Positions 10,409-22,490 of a stretch of DNA of 64,000 nt are shown here, one piece after another. A model generated the notes under the pieces. The model had not been told where the DNA came from and ran no database searches. It saw only the letters and a list, made by a program, of their open reading frames with translations. The stretch spans positions 365,745,038-365,809,037 of the forward strand of contig CAKMRJ010000001.1 in NCBI GenBank assembly GCA_928212115.1, in the 5' to 3' direction. The first letter of the stretch is position 1; each line of letters opens with the position of its first letter. The translations under genes and the position numbers were made by a program. This DNA comes from Lactuca virosa (lineage: Eukaryota; Streptophyta; Magnoliopsida; Asterales; Asteraceae).

Positions 10409-11008
10409 ATGCCTCCAAAGAAGTGTAACCAACCCACCAGCGAAACACCAATCCTTCATATAGATGCGGCTACGTTTCAAGCTGCGGTCACAGCAGCTGT
10501 AGCAGCTGTCATGGCACACCTTAATGCTAACAATGCAAATGTTAGTAGTAATGCTATCGGTAACCCCGATCGTGGTGATGAAAGTACACAACAAGCCACA
10601 GCACCTACTTGTAAGAACACCTCGAACCTTAAGCCTAATATCCTTAAACGAAAGTTCGAGAACAAGGAAGGGAGTTGTTCAACTCAAGAACCTAGCAGAG
10701 GGCAACGAACTGGGGCAGTCAATACCCCCATCAGCCCTGTTATTCTAGCACCAACCAAGCCGTACTTAGGAAACCTCCCACACTGCAGCAAGTGCAACTA
10801 CCATCATCATGGAGTTTGCCGAGAGCTGCATTGCAATAGATGCAACATGAAGGGGCATACCGCCCGCATCTGTAGAACTCCGGTTGAGTTCATCACTTCA
10901 ACTACCGATGTTGGAACCATTCCCATATGTCACCTTTGTGGTGAAATAGGACATTACAAGAGGGACTGTCCAACAGAGAAGAACGACGGGGGAGCAGGAG
11001 GATTTTGA
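10409..11008 (+). CDS. Mini-Gag (N-terminal segment plus zinc knuckles), complex B body 1
   Basis: Intact 199-codon frame starting MPPKKCNQP, the typical plant gypsy Gag N-terminus, with an alanine-rich helix (ATFQAAVTAAVAAVMAHLNANN, residues ~22-43). After a short basic linker come a CX2C...HHH...C motif and two CX2CX4HX4C knuckles (CNRCNMKGHTARIC and CHLCGEIGHYKRDC, ~10835-10969), then an acidic/glycine tail. Plant gypsy Gags usually carry a capsid domain of some 100 residues between these parts; only ~80 low-complexity residues are present, so the capsid core is missing. It may bind RNA and join particles made by an autonomous relative (inference). An orthologous open frame is at 39076-39672 in element C, and the second copy in B is frameshifted. 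No protease or RT follows. Confidence 0.75.
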   Translation: MPPKKCNQPTSETPILHIDAATFQAAVTAAVAAVMAHLNANNANVSSNAIGNPDRGDESTQQATAPTCKNTSNLKPNILKRKFENKEGSCSTQEPSRGQRTGAVNTPISPVILAPTKPYLGNLPHCSKCNYHHHGVCRELHCNRCNMKGHTARICRTPVEFITSTTDVGTIPICHLCGEIGHYKRDCPTEKNDGGAGGF

Positions 11009-11207
11009 TCCCAATACATGGGAAAGCATCAAAGAACCCTGCTATTTTGGTACGCTTCCAAACCCCGATAATTATCTATAATATGATTACTCTTCCGTTC
11101 AAATTAAATCATAACACTTATATAAAATTTGAAACCCTAACAGGTAAGCTATGATGACTTAGTGTATACATAAGGGTCATTTATAATTAAGATTTGTAGA
11201 CTTAGAG

Positions 11208-11269
11208 TGAGTAATCCCGCCTCATTTCCTGTTCCTTGTTTGGTTGTGGATTTAGGGCAGGGTTGCTCA
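11208..11269 (+). other. Fixed-loop hairpin module, body copy 2
   Basis: TGAGTAATCCCGCC pairs with GGGCAGGGTTGCTCA (three wobbles, one mismatch) around CCTTGTTTGGTTGTGG, just 3' of mini-gag. Confidence 0.7.
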
Positions 11270-11939
11270 GTCAAAGGTCTTACCAATCTTAATTATACAT
11301 GACTTGTATACACCAAGCGATTATAGAGAGACCTAGTAAGGATCGTTTCATGAAAGTTCATAATTTCAAATTATCAGAACCCTCGTATTGGTAGTACCCG
11401 CCAATTTCGAATCAAAAGGGGTTCGTAGTGATAATAACAAAATAAAACGAAGAACAACTGAAAACTTAGGTACATAGGATATCATCCTAGTAATCATTCG
11501 TCCCAGAACGACTTAATATCTATTTCGTCGAGAAAATTCGACATCCTCATTCGACATGGTTTGGCCTGGCCCTTACCATGTGAAAATTCTTATGCTGTAT
11601 AAGAGAACTTTTTCCTTAATCAGCCGTAAGATGAAATTCTTTCAATCCATAACACAAAACCCTTAGGTTGTCTCTCATTTCAAAACTTCAGAAGTACCCA
11701 TGCGAAGAGTACCACGCCATTCTAGCCTACTCAGTAGACAGAAAACTTCAAACGAAAAGCACCGAAGTAGTCTTAGAAGTCAGTAACTACCGAAGTACCT
11801 CAATAGATCTCATAGGAAAATCATTGTACCGCAGGTCAAGTTCAAGAATAGAGACTAAGAACTCATTAAGTTAATCTATCGCTGCTAAGTGTATACACGA
11901 GAGTGGTATATAAGTTAGACTTAACAAGATTAAGGATGT

Positions 11940-11995
11940 GTGATTCCGCCCTATCTCCTGTTCCTTGTTTGGTTGTGGACCTGGGGCAGAGTCAC
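11940..11995 (+). other. Fixed-loop hairpin module, body copy 3
   Basis: GTGATTCCGCCCT pairs with GGGGCAGAGTCAC around the same loop. In the second body (18855-18910) the 3' arm reads GAATCAC, turning a wobble into a Watson-Crick pair. Confidence 0.7.
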
Positions 11996-12124
11996 CCATC
12001 CGAACGTTTTGTGAAATCTAAATTATATACGACTTGTATACACGAGGTTATGGTGGATGAGCCAAGTATGAGTCTGATCATGAACTTCGGAGCAAAAGCC
12101 AGCATCATGTATTCTACCAGGTGA

Positions 12125-13207
12125 ATTCAACATGAGACCACGACATGGGTCGAGCTACTAAATGACTACGAATTTGAAATTCGTTATCATCTCGACAAAG
12201 CCAATATAGTAGCTAACACCCTAAGTCGGAAAGAGTACCCAGGTCATAGTGCCAATCATGGACTATGATAACCCATTCAAATCTCTCCACATAGAGTAAG
12301 GAGGCTCAACAGGAAGCCTTGAAACCTGAAAATGTGGCAAGTAGAGAAGATAACTAGAACGTGTGAGTGCACGGTATGCCAATATCTGTTATCTCCACTG
12401 AGATAATAGAATCATCTCCCAGTTCAGGCCGTCACTCAAAAATCTCTAGGAACCAGAGTAGTCATGATTCTATGGATCGACTATGGTAAAGAATGGGATA
12501 CCATTTACCAATTAGTCGAGTCCTTAAACGCTAGCATTTAAGTTGCTCCATTCGAAACCTTCTGTGGTCACAAGTCAAGTACAGATCTCTGCACACTGGA
12601 CTAAAGTAGGTAATACGCAACTAGCTAGAGATCCAATTTCCACACAGCACCCTCGCTGATCTGGAATTCATCCGAGAAACTACCAAAAACAAACGAATCA
12701 GGAAAGCGCCATAAAGCTTCCAGAGTTAACCAGAGAAGCTACGGCTTCGATAAAAGAAAACCCTTGGAATTCCAGGATTGATGACCTTGTCATATGAAGG
12801 TCTCACTCAGGAAGGACAAGATGCGCTTGAGAAAGCGTGAAATACAAAACTCAAAGTACATAGGACCATTTGAGGTTCTTACCAGAATCGGTCTTGTACT
12901 TTTAAACTTAAACTACCACAAAAACTTAATAACATTCATCCCATCTTTCACATATCAAATCTAAAGAGGTGTCTATCCGATAAAACACTTGTTATTTCAC
13001 TCGATGAAATCAAGTTAAATAAAAGTCTACACACTCGTAGAAGAACCAATAAAACCATGGATAGGGAAATCTAAAGAACCACGCTAAGTCTTATCCCGTT
13101 AGTGAAGGTTCGCTGGATTACAAACCAGGGACCTGAATTCACTTGGGAAGGAAAGATTAGACCTAGTCCATGAGTATCACTTTAGACTTAATTTCGGGAC
13201 GAAATTC
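12125..13207 (+). pseudogene. Eroded RNase H end and integrase, complex B body 1
   Basis: About 12150-12235 reads an RNase H C-terminal peptide (ELLNDYEFEIRYHLDKANIV...LSRKE). From about 12365 on, integrase core pieces align at DNA level with element C's integrase (compare 40990-41100), but with deletions, frameshifts and stops. From about 12500 the C-terminal region aligns with C 43490-46440. Protease, RT and most of RNase H are absent between mini-gag and this region, so the body could not replicate alone. Frames of ~70 codons inside (11668, 11903) have no recognisable domain. Confidence 0.7.
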
Positions 13208-13224
13208 CCTCTAACGGGGGATAA
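13208..13224 (+). other. Polypurine tract of body 1
   Basis: CTCTAACGGGGGATAA immediately precedes TGTGACACC. The same tract precedes the third LTR (20128-20144), and element C has AACGGGGGGATGA before its 3' LTR. Confidence 0.6.
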
Positions 13225-13876
13225 TGTGACACCAGTCAAATTTTGGTCAAAAATAAATTGATCAATAATCGTAATTGGGATGAACCAAGTGGTAGAGTTT
13301 GTAACAAGGTTTCCAAAACATAAAGAACACTGAAATCCGAGTTATAACGAAGAAGTTATGACCAATCGAAAATCCGCGTCAAAACCGGCAAAACACTGTT
13401 CAGTGTAAAAAGTGAATTTTCGATAAAAGGCTTTTTAGCCTTAACAATCTAAATGAAAGTTGTAGAATATGTTAAACCGAGAACGTTCATAAAAAGAACG
13501 TCAAAATCTGACTTCGTATGAGGAAGTTATGATTTTTCGAAGTTTCGGTTTAGCAGTAGACAGCTAAAAATTCGAAATATAAATCGATCGATATTTAGCC
13601 GACACACTTAAACGAGAATCGAAGGTCTCGTCAAAAGTAGCACAACGGTAAAAAGACAGACGAAAACGGACGTCGGATGAAGAAGTTATGAATTTTTAAC
13701 GGATTCCCGTCCCGGTCTGTTTAAAATAATAATATTAAAAATAAAGTCAAAATCAGCCGACGATGTCTAAAGGAAAGTCGTAGAGTATGATTTACCTACG
13801 CGTGCATATAAATAAACGTCAAAACGGAGCTCGTATGCGAAAGTTATGATTTCGCAAGTTTTTGGCACAAAAATAA

Positions 13877-13889
13877 NNNNNNNNNNNNN
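13877..13889. other. Assembly gap (13 N)
   Basis: Run of N inside the middle LTR; true missing length by comparison with the sister LTR is about 1.1 kb. Confidence 0.98.
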
Positions 13890-14108
13890 TATCAGGCTGA
13901 GCAAAGGTGTTCATCCATGAGACCATGCTAATCAGATAGAACATATAATTATAATAGGTATAATTTATGATTCAAAACTAAAGATACAGTATGATTTACA
14001 CTGTATACTTTCCAAGGAAATTACCAAAATTCATTCACCTATACCGATATGTATAATACCTTTATATACGAACACATATTAAAGAAGTAAAGATACATCA
14101 TACCTAGT

Positions 14109-14440
14109 TTGCATTAACAAAGGACGATACAGAGTACCAGGGTTAGCAAACACGTGTTAATGTCGGGTTTGCATTAACAAAGTACGATATACAGAGTAAC
14201 CAGAGTTAGCAATCACGAGTAATAATACATCAATCATCATACCGGTTTGCATTAACAAAGGTACGATATACAGAGTACCAGAGTTAGCAATCACGGGTAA
14301 TAATACATTCTGCCGGGTTGGCATTAGCAAAGGTACTATACAGAGTACCCGAGTTAGCAAACTCGAGGTAATAATACATATTACCGGGTTTGCATTAACC
14401 AGGGTACGATACAAAGTACCAGAGTTAGCATTCACGGGTA
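14109..14440 (+). repeat. Hairpin array 1, middle LTR copy
   Basis: Same five-unit hairpin array as at 7181-7510, with several single-base losses. The structured block follows at 14541-14641, array 2 at about 14993-15080 and a fixed-loop hairpin at 15205-15265. Confidence 0.8.
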
Positions 14441-15738
14441 ATAATAATAATACATCGGAAATCTCGTTGAAACAATAAATTTGTGAGACCCTTCACGGTG
14501 TACTTTCTAATTACGACCTTTTTAAGTCCTGAACTATTAGCCAGAATCTCTTGTAGGGAGAGCGTGAATTTGTGTATAGATCTATATGGACTAACAATCC
14601 CGCACCTCTACTGTTCGCTACAGTTTGGCCGGCAGGCCTAGGGTGTCAAATATCATTCCAGTTCCGACGCCTGAAGAACGTCGTTGCAGGCATTAACGTC
14701 ATATTAGTATGGTTAATAGGACTCACATGGATAAAATAACGAGTGAATTACAAAGTAATATACTTCTCTTATAACAGTAAGAAAAGTTAATTACATACTG
14801 ACCAGATATACCTTTAGTAGCTTTACTTACAGTAAAAGCTAATTATCATGAATCAAGTATTGTACTTCTGGTTTTGAACATTTAAAACCACAAGGCAGTA
14901 TTATGGATAATAGAATACTCTCCAGGATTAATACTAAGGTTTTACTGTAGAACATATATAACTAAGAACACTTTTACAAATGAAACGGTTTATGGGATTA
15001 AACCACTTTTACAAATGAAACGGTTTATGGGATTAAACCACTTATACAAGGAAACGGTTTATGGAATTAAACCACTTATCAAATGAAACTTAGTCATTCA
15101 ATCTTTGTAACTAGTATAAACATAAAAGACCTTTAGTGGTTAATTCTATAATTCCTTATTTATACATCATAGTTATACATAAGTAATGTCCGATTGACAG
15201 TAAATGTGTGACTTCCGCCTTACTTCCTGTTCCTTGTTTGGGTTGTGGGCTTAGGGCAGATACACCCAGTTCTGTCAATTCGATATTATGTTATGTATAA
15301 TCAGTATAAACTAGGTAATTACAGAGGGAAACTATTGAGGTTATCAGTTAATCACCTCAGGAATATAGGATTTCCTGGAGAAACCAGTGAACTTATTCAA
15401 AGAACTTAGGGTATACTTAACAGAACTAAAATACTTATGAACTCACCAGCTTAAATGCTGATCTACTCTTTTCAAATAACTTGTATTCTCAGGAATCCAG
15501 TAGACAGGTACACTCCCGAAGCTTTTGAGAAGACTACCTAGTACCGTACCGCGACTCTTGTCTTCTATGTACCTACTTCAGTGTTTGAATATGTAATGTT
15601 TAAACACTTATGTAAAACTTATACTTATTAATGCAATGGTTGTTTGTACTTTGATTACTATATTGCATGTGTTTGTGATACTTACTTAAGTCCTCCGCCC
15701 CAAACGTTTCCGCCGTTCTGGTTTGGGGGGCGACAGAT

Positions 15739-15750
15739 TGGTATCAGAGC
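15739..15750 (+). other. Primer binding site, complex B body 2
   Basis: TGGTATCAGAGC three bases after the middle LTR end. Confidence 0.9.
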
Positions 15751-16318
15751 AGTGTTTATAGTGAACTCAGTATATCAGTCATAAAAGATATACAACTATA
15801 AACCCATTGGGATAAAAACACTCTGACCAGAGTTATACTTTAAAAATATATCAATATTTTATAAAGTATAAGTACATGCAGAGTATATATACCAGAATGA
15901 GTATCACAAGAGAACAAAACTAAAGTATTTGATGTTGGACATTGCAGTTAAACCTAGACAGTGACGTAATCATATCTGGGATCAATATAGCCTGATCAAC
16001 TATATTCATCCGAGATATGACCAACCATGTGTTTAGGGGAGTGAGTATGTTGCAACTGGTCTAAAACTTACCTAAGACCCCAGAAGAATTCTAGAACCAA
16101 AGACTAAAATACTATGGAGTATTTTAGGATGCTATAACAAGAAAACTGAAAACTTGTTAAGTTCTTGTATCTAGAAGTCCAAGATCAAACTCATAACTAA
16201 AATAACATGGAGGTATGTTTCATACCTTTGGGGAAATGTTGAAAGATCTTTTCTGATAGGTCTATAATTACTAAGTGGATACGTTAAGGTTATATATAGC
16301 CGAGATTTTATAGACTTA

Positions 16319-16386
16319 GAATATGTGATTTTCACTCTACTTCCTTTTCCTTGTTTGGATGTGGTTTTAGAGTAGGATTACTTATT
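16319..16386 (+). other. Fixed-loop hairpin, body 2 copy 1
   Basis: Equivalent of 9406-9474. The other body 2 copies are at 18123-18184 and 18855-18910. Confidence 0.6.
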
Positions 16387-17321
16387 CAAAGGTCTATTTG
16401 ATCTGGATTATATATAATCGGTACACACCATGTGATTATAGGAGGACCAGGAAGGATCACCTTCGTAAGAATTTAAATTTTCTCATAAATTCTTTAGACA
16501 TTCCCATTCTCGTATACACCCGTTAGATAAACATAGTTACTCCAGCAATCAATAGAAGAGTCAAGGAGGATCCAACAGAATTTCATTAGGAGAATCCCAA
16601 GAAAGAAACATAGGAGAAGTAAACAAACTATAGAAATCATTTAGTGCCTTTACCCTATTAAGGACACCAATGAGATATTCGCATGAACTTCCGAGATTCA
16701 AAATCTTCATTACGAAGTAATGGGGATCAGTGTCAGAATCGGAAGTAAGATAGCCCGGGATTTCAATATACCTACAAAGGAGAAGGACACCCTATAGATA
16801 CTAGGAGAGAACAAATCATTACCACCCAGAATAGAACAAAGGAAAACCACGCATGATTGAAGTGTTCGAGCACCTTTTCATCTAAGTAATAACTAGTAAA
16901 TCGGTTCAACCTAGTGAGTTAGTGATTTCATTACTCACATTAGGTTTGGAGCTTATCCTCTTTTCCTGTCACGGCTAATAACAATAAATCAAATCACGGA
17001 ATCTTAATTGATAGTGATTACCTCTCAAATTCATAAATCTATTTTATGTAGACACTGTTATGAATTATTTTCGAATATTTTCGAAAATTGGAAAACGATA
17101 TCCACCAAACGAAGGTAACTTAGTTCGGATGATACTCGGTTCCTAACCATTATAGAAACTTAACTATGTTCCTTACCAAGACTGCATCATAGGGATGCAG
17201 GTCGAATCATTAAGAACAATATAACAAAACGAAAGATTAATACATAGATACAAATGGTTAGAATACATCTAGAGACACGATAGTCGCTCACGAACTCATT
17301 TTCTTATCATGTAACAGAATC

Positions 17322-17920
17322 ATGCCTCCAAAGAAGTGTAACCAACCTACCAGCAAAACACCAATCCTTCATATAGATGCGGCTACGTTTCAAGTTGCGG
17401 TCACAGCAGCTGTAACAGCTGTCATGGCATACCTTAATGCTAACAATGCAAATGTTAGTAGTAATGCTATCGGTAACCCCGATCGTGGTGATGGACAAGT
17501 ACAGCCACAAGCACCTACCTGTAAGAACACCTCGAACCTTAAGCCTAATATCCTTAAACGAAAGTTCGAGAACAAGGAAGGGAGTTGTTCAACTCAAGAA
17601 CCTAGCAGAGGGCAACGAACTGGGGCAGTCAATACCCCCCCATCAGCCCTGTTATTCTAGCACCTACCAAGTCGTACTTAGGAAACCTCCCACACTGCAG
17701 CAAGTGCAACTACCATCATCATAGAGTTTGCCGAGAGCTGCATTGCAATAGATGCAACATAAAGGGGCATACCGCCCGCATCTGTAGAACTCCGGTTGAG
17801 TTCATCACTTCAACTACCGATATTGGAACCATTCCCATATGTCACCTTTGTGGTGAAATAGGACATTACAAGAGGGATTGTCCAACAGAGAAGAACGACG
17901 GGGGAGCAGGAGGATTTTGA
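17322..17920 (+). pseudogene. Mini-gag of complex B body 2, frameshifted
   Basis: Same gene as 10409-11008. A cytosine run of seven (17635-17641) replaces five in body 1 and in element C, shifting the frame after ~105 codons and ending it at 17660. Beyond the run the knuckle codons continue to the original stop at 17918-17920, so the break may be recent or a homopolymer sequencing error. Substitutions include A-to-T changes in the alanine-rich helix and a Met-to-Ile before the first CCHC knuckle. It lies 1.57 kb after the PBS, like its twin. Confidence 0.8.
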
Positions 17921-18122
17921 TCCCAATACATGGGAAAGCATCAAAGAACCCTGCTATATTTTGGTACGCTTCCAAACCCCGATAATTATTTATAATTATG
18001 ATTACTCTTCCGTTCAAATTAAATCATAACACTTATATAAAATTTGAAACCCTAACAGGTAAGCTATGATGACTTAGTGTATACATAAGGGTCATTTATA
18101 ATTAAGATTTGTAGACTTAGAG

Positions 18123-18184
18123 TGAGTAATCCCGCCTCATTTCCTGTTCCTTGTTTGGTTGTGGATTTAGGGCAGGGTTGCTCA
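18123..18184 (+). other. Fixed-loop hairpin, body 2 copy 2
   Basis: TGAGTAATCCCGCC and GGGCAGGGTTGCTCA arms, identical to body 1. Confidence 0.65.
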
Positions 18185-18854
18185 GTCAAAAGTCTTACCA
18201 ATCTTAATTATACATGACTTGTATACACCAAGCGATTATAGAGAGACCTAGTAAGGATCGTTTCATGAAAGTTCATAATTTCAAATTATCAGGACCCTCG
18301 TATTGGTAGTACCCGCCAAGTTCGAATCAAAAGGGGTTCGTAGTGATAATAACAAAATAAAACGAGAAGCACTGAAAACTTAGGTACATAGGATATCACC
18401 CTAGTAATCATTCGTCTCAGAACGACTTAATATCTATTTCGTCGAGAAAATTCTGACATCCTCATTCGACATGGTTTGGCCTGGCCCTTACCATGTGAAA
18501 ATTCTTATGCTGTATAAGAGAACCTTTTCCTTAATCAGCCGTAAGATGAAATTCTTTAAATCCATAACACAAAACCCTTAGGTTGTCTCTCGTTTCAAAA
18601 CTTCAGAAGTACCCATGCGAAGAGTATCACGTCATTCTAGCCTACTCAGTAGACAGAAAAATTCAAACGAAAAGCACCGAAGTAGTCATAGAAGTCAGTA
18701 ACTACCGAAGTACCTCAATAGATCTCATAGGAAAATCATTGTGCCGCAGGTCAAGTTCAAGAATAGAGACTAAGAACTCATTAAGTTAATCTATCGCTGC
18801 TAAGTGTATACACGAGAGTGGTATATAAGTTAGACTTAACAAGATTAAGGATGT

Positions 18855-18910
18855 GTGATTTCGCCCTATCTCCTGTTCCTTGTTTGGTTGTGGACCTGGG
18901 GCAGAATCAC
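18855..18910 (+). other. Fixed-loop hairpin, body 2 copy 3
   Basis: Arms GTGATTTCGCCC and GGGGCAGAATCAC; differs from body 1 by changes that keep or improve pairing. Confidence 0.65.
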
Positions 18911-19039
18911 CCATCCGAACGTTTTGTGAAATCTAAATTATATACGACTTGTATACACGAGGTTATGGTGGATGAGCCAAGTATGAGCCTGATCATGAAC
19001 TTCGGAGCAAAAGCCTGCATCATATATTCTACCAGGTAG

Positions 19040-20127
19040 AATTCAACATGAGACCACAACGATGGGTTGAGCTACTAAATGACTACGAATTTGAAATTCG
19101 TTATCATCTCGACAAAGCCAATATAGTAGCTAACACCCTAAGTCGGAAGGAGTACCCAAGTCATAGTACCAATCATGGACTATGATAACCCATTCAAATC
19201 TCTCCACATAGAGTAAGGAGGCTCAACAGGAAGCCTTGAAACCTAAAAATATGGCAAGTAAAGAAGATAACTAGAACGTGTGAGTGCATGGTATGCCAAT
19301 ATCTGTTATCTCCATTAAGATAATAGAATCATCTCCCAGTTCAGGCCGTCACTCAAAAATCTCTAGGAACCAGAGTAGTCATGATTCCATGGGATCGACT
19401 ATGGTAAAGAATGGGATACCCATTTACCAATTAGTCGATTCCTTTAAAACGCTAGCATTTAAGTTGCTCCATTCGAAACCTTCTGTGGTCATAAGTACAG
19501 ATTCTATCTGCACTGGACTAAAGTAGGTAATACGCAACTAGCTAGAGATCTAATTTCCACACAGCACCCTCGCTGATCTGGAAATTATCCGAGAAACTAC
19601 CAAAAACAAAATACGAATCAGGAAGCGACATAAAGCTTCCAGAGTTAACCCGAGAAGCTACGACTTCGATAAAAGAAAACCCTTGGAATTCCAGGATTGA
19701 TGACCTTTTCATATGAAGGTCTCACTCAGGAAGGACAATATGCGCTTGAGAAAGCGTGAAATACAAAACTCAAAGTACATAGGACCATTTGAGGTTCTTA
19801 CCAGAATCGTTCTTGTACTTTTAAACTTAAACTACCACAAAAACTTAATAACATTCATCCCATCTTTCACATATCAAATCTAAAGAGGTGTCTATCCGAT
19901 AAAACACTTGTTATTTCACTCGATGAAATCAAGTTAAATAAAAGTCTACACTCAGTAGAAGAACCAATAAAAACCATGGATAGGGAAATCTGAAGAACCA
20001 CGCTAAGTCTTATCCTGTTAGTGAAGGTTCGTTGGATTACAAACTAGGGACCTGAATTCACTTGGGAAGGAAAGATTATACCTAGTCCATGAGTATAACT
20101 TTAGACTTAATTTTGGGACGAAATTCC
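19040..20127 (+). pseudogene. Eroded RNase H end and integrase, complex B body 2
   Basis: Copy of 12125-13207. About 19055-19150 reads the RNase H end (WVELLNDYEFEIRYHLDKAN). The integrase piece from 19284 starts HGMPISVIS and aligns with the HGVPISIISDRD stretch of element C, but the catalytic D-R-D segment is replaced after a small deletion. No intact frame spans it. Confidence 0.7.
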
Positions 20128-20272
20128 CTCTAACGGGGGGATAATGTGACACCAGTCAAATTTTGGTCAAAAATAAATTGATCAATAATCGTAATTGGGA
20201 TGAACCAAGTGGTAGAGTTTGTAACAAGGTTTCTAAAAACATAAAGAACACTGAAATCTGAGTTATAACGAA

Positions 20273-20790
20273 GAAGTTATGACCAATCGAAAATCCGCGT
20301 CAAAACCGGCAAAACACTGTTCAGTGTAAAAAGTGAATTTTCGATAAAAGGCCTTTTAGCCTTAACCATCTAAATGAAACTTGTAGAATATGTTAAACCG
20401 AGAACGTTCATAAAAAGAACGTCAAAATCTGACTTCGTATGAGGAAGTTATGATTTTTCGAAGTTTCGGTTTAGCAGTAGACAGCTAAAAATTCGAAATA
20501 TAAATCGATCGATATTTAGCCGACACAACTTAAACAAGAATCTAAGGTCTCGTCAAAAGCAGCACAACGGTAAAAAGACAGACGAAAACGGACGTTGGAT
20601 GTAGAAGTTATGAATTGTTAACGGATTCCCGTCCCGGTCTGTTTAAAATAATAATATTAAAAATAAAGTCAAAATCAGCCGACGGAGTCTAAACAAAAGT
20701 CGTAGAGTATGCGAAAGTTATGATTTTCGCAAGTTTTTGGTGCATATAAAGAACGTCAAAAACAGAGCTTGTATGCGAAAGTTATGATTT
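20273..20790 (+). repeat. U3 four-unit repeat, complex B
   Basis: Degenerate units with a GAAGTTATGA anchor at 20273, 20444, 20604 and 20777 (spacing 171, 160, 173). The last unit has a partial local duplication (anchor-like copy near 20713). Confidence 0.7.
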
Positions 20791-20884
20791 TCGCAAGGTT
20801 TTGGCACAAAAATCAAGAAAAATGGAAAACCGGGAAATTTCGCATACGTGGCCTCGGACACGTCACCCCTCGCATGCGAGCCTC

Positions 20885-21170
20885 CACGTGTAACCTTCTG
20901 ATTGGACCGTAGATGCTCGTGTCGCCTTCTGATTGGTCCAAAGTCGTCACCCTTCTTTCCTATTGGAGCGAAGTCCGGTCCACTTAGAAGCCACCAGCAG
21001 TCCGAAATCACGTGCCTCGCACCGGGTCAGAAGCTCCACCGCCTTAAGCCTTCGCACGTGGCCTTCGCAGGAGCTGCCACGTAGCTGCTGACTCACCTCG
21101 TCGCCTCGCCAGGTGTCCGAGCCCTCGCTAGTTGTCCCCCTTCGGCCGAACCCTCGCACCCCTATATAAA
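20885..21170 (+). promoter_or_regulatory. Complex B U3 core: G-boxes and TATA
   Basis: CACGTG cores at 20885-20890, 21009-21014 and 21055-21060 precede TATATAAA at 21163-21170. CACGTG is the plant G-box bound by bZIP and bHLH factors; activity is inferred. Confidence 0.5.
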
Positions 21171-21817
21171 GGGTGCGAGCCTTCTCGGATGGAAGGGTTT
21201 TTCACCCCATTTTTGGCCCTTTTTCACCCCTCTCACTTCCATAACTTCGCAAAACAACCACCAAGGCCCCATTATCGTGTCTAAAGCCCGAAGCAAGCCC
21301 CGGAGCCCCGGAATTCTCGAGAAGTTATCCTCTCTCCTGCCGAAACTCTGCCCTGTTTGAGCCGGTTTCTCGTTAAATAAGCTCTTTACGGGAAACGAAA
21401 CGCTGCCCGAATCACCGCTTATCGAAGTGAGTTCATACCCCTATAATTACCTTTTCAATGGTTTTTAAAAACTTTTTAGGGGGGGAATACAAGTTTAACA
21501 CAATATTAAATTGTGTTAATAACTGTATGTGATAATAATCACACAAAATGATTCCGTATACTTTTAAGAATTATCAAATACTTCCAAAATGACGTGAAGC
21601 CCTGTTAAATCTTTAACGTCATTTAAAAACTCTGTTAAATTCTTTGAAAAATGTTTTATAAGCTATTTCAAAGTATAAATGTCAAAATCATGTTTATATA
21701 TGTATAAATATATAAATAAGATTTGAAGGGCTTAGGACTAATGGATTATCTTATTTTCTTTTCCTTGTTTGGATGTGGAATTAAGGTTGTATTATTTGTC
21801 CGAAGGTCGTTTCCTTC

Positions 21818-21885
<68 letters not shown>

Positions 21886-22160
21886 CATATATTAGTACAA
21901 AAGGTTACTCCTTTTGGTATCACCACCTTTGTATCAGGCTGAGCAAAGGTGTTCATCCATGAGAAACCATGCTAATCAGATAGAACATATAAATTATAAT
22001 AGGTATAATTTATCATTCAAAACTAAAGATACATGTATGATTTACAACTGTATACTTTCCAAGGAAATTACCAGAATTCATTCACCTATACCAAGATATG
22101 TATAATACCTTTAATATACGAACAACATATTAAAGAAGTAAAGATACATCATACCTAGTT

Positions 22161-22490
22161 TGCATTAACAAAGGTACGATACAGAGTACCAGGGTTAGCA
22201 AACACGTGGTAATGTCGGGTTTGCATTAACAAAGGTACGATATACAGAGTACCAGAGTTAGCAATCACGAGTAATAATACATCATACCGGGTTTGCATTA
22301 ACAAAGGTACGATATACAGAGTACCAGAGTTAGCAATCACGGGTAATAATACAATCTGTCGGGTTGACATTAGCAAAGGTACTATACAGAGTACCCGAGT
22401 TAGCAAACTCGAGGTAATAATACATATTACCGGGTTTGCATTAACCAAGGGTACGATACAAAGTACCAGAGTTAGCATTCATCGGGTAAT
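22161..22490 (+). repeat. Hairpin array 1, third LTR first run
   Basis: Five-unit array as at 7181-7510. The second run repeats it at 23891-24230, with the structured block at about 24310-24420. Fixed-loop hairpins in this LTR are at 21734-21801, 23111-23169, 23480-23546 and 24993-25051. Confidence 0.8.

Larger units (their letters stand above)
13225..15735 (+). repeat. Complex B middle LTR (gapped)
   Basis: Begins TGTGACACCAGTC and ends GGGGGGCGACA followed by a PBS, so it serves as 3' LTR of body 1 and 5' LTR of body 2. A 13-N gap replaces roughly 1.1 kb present in the third LTR (about 20815-21936), including the TATA box. After the gap, single-base deletions against the sister LTRs are frequent. 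Confidence 0.85.

Noticed and set aside
14157..14435. Minus-strand frames of 89-107 codons over the hairpin array (also 22155-22478, 23940-24209)
   Set aside because: They follow the ~71-bp tandem repeat in an untranslated LTR part and only mirror the repeat.
21914..22105. 63-codon frame repeated at 23645-23836 and as part of 6807-7181
   Set aside because: Repeated only because it is LTR sequence; no codon-level conservation or domain.
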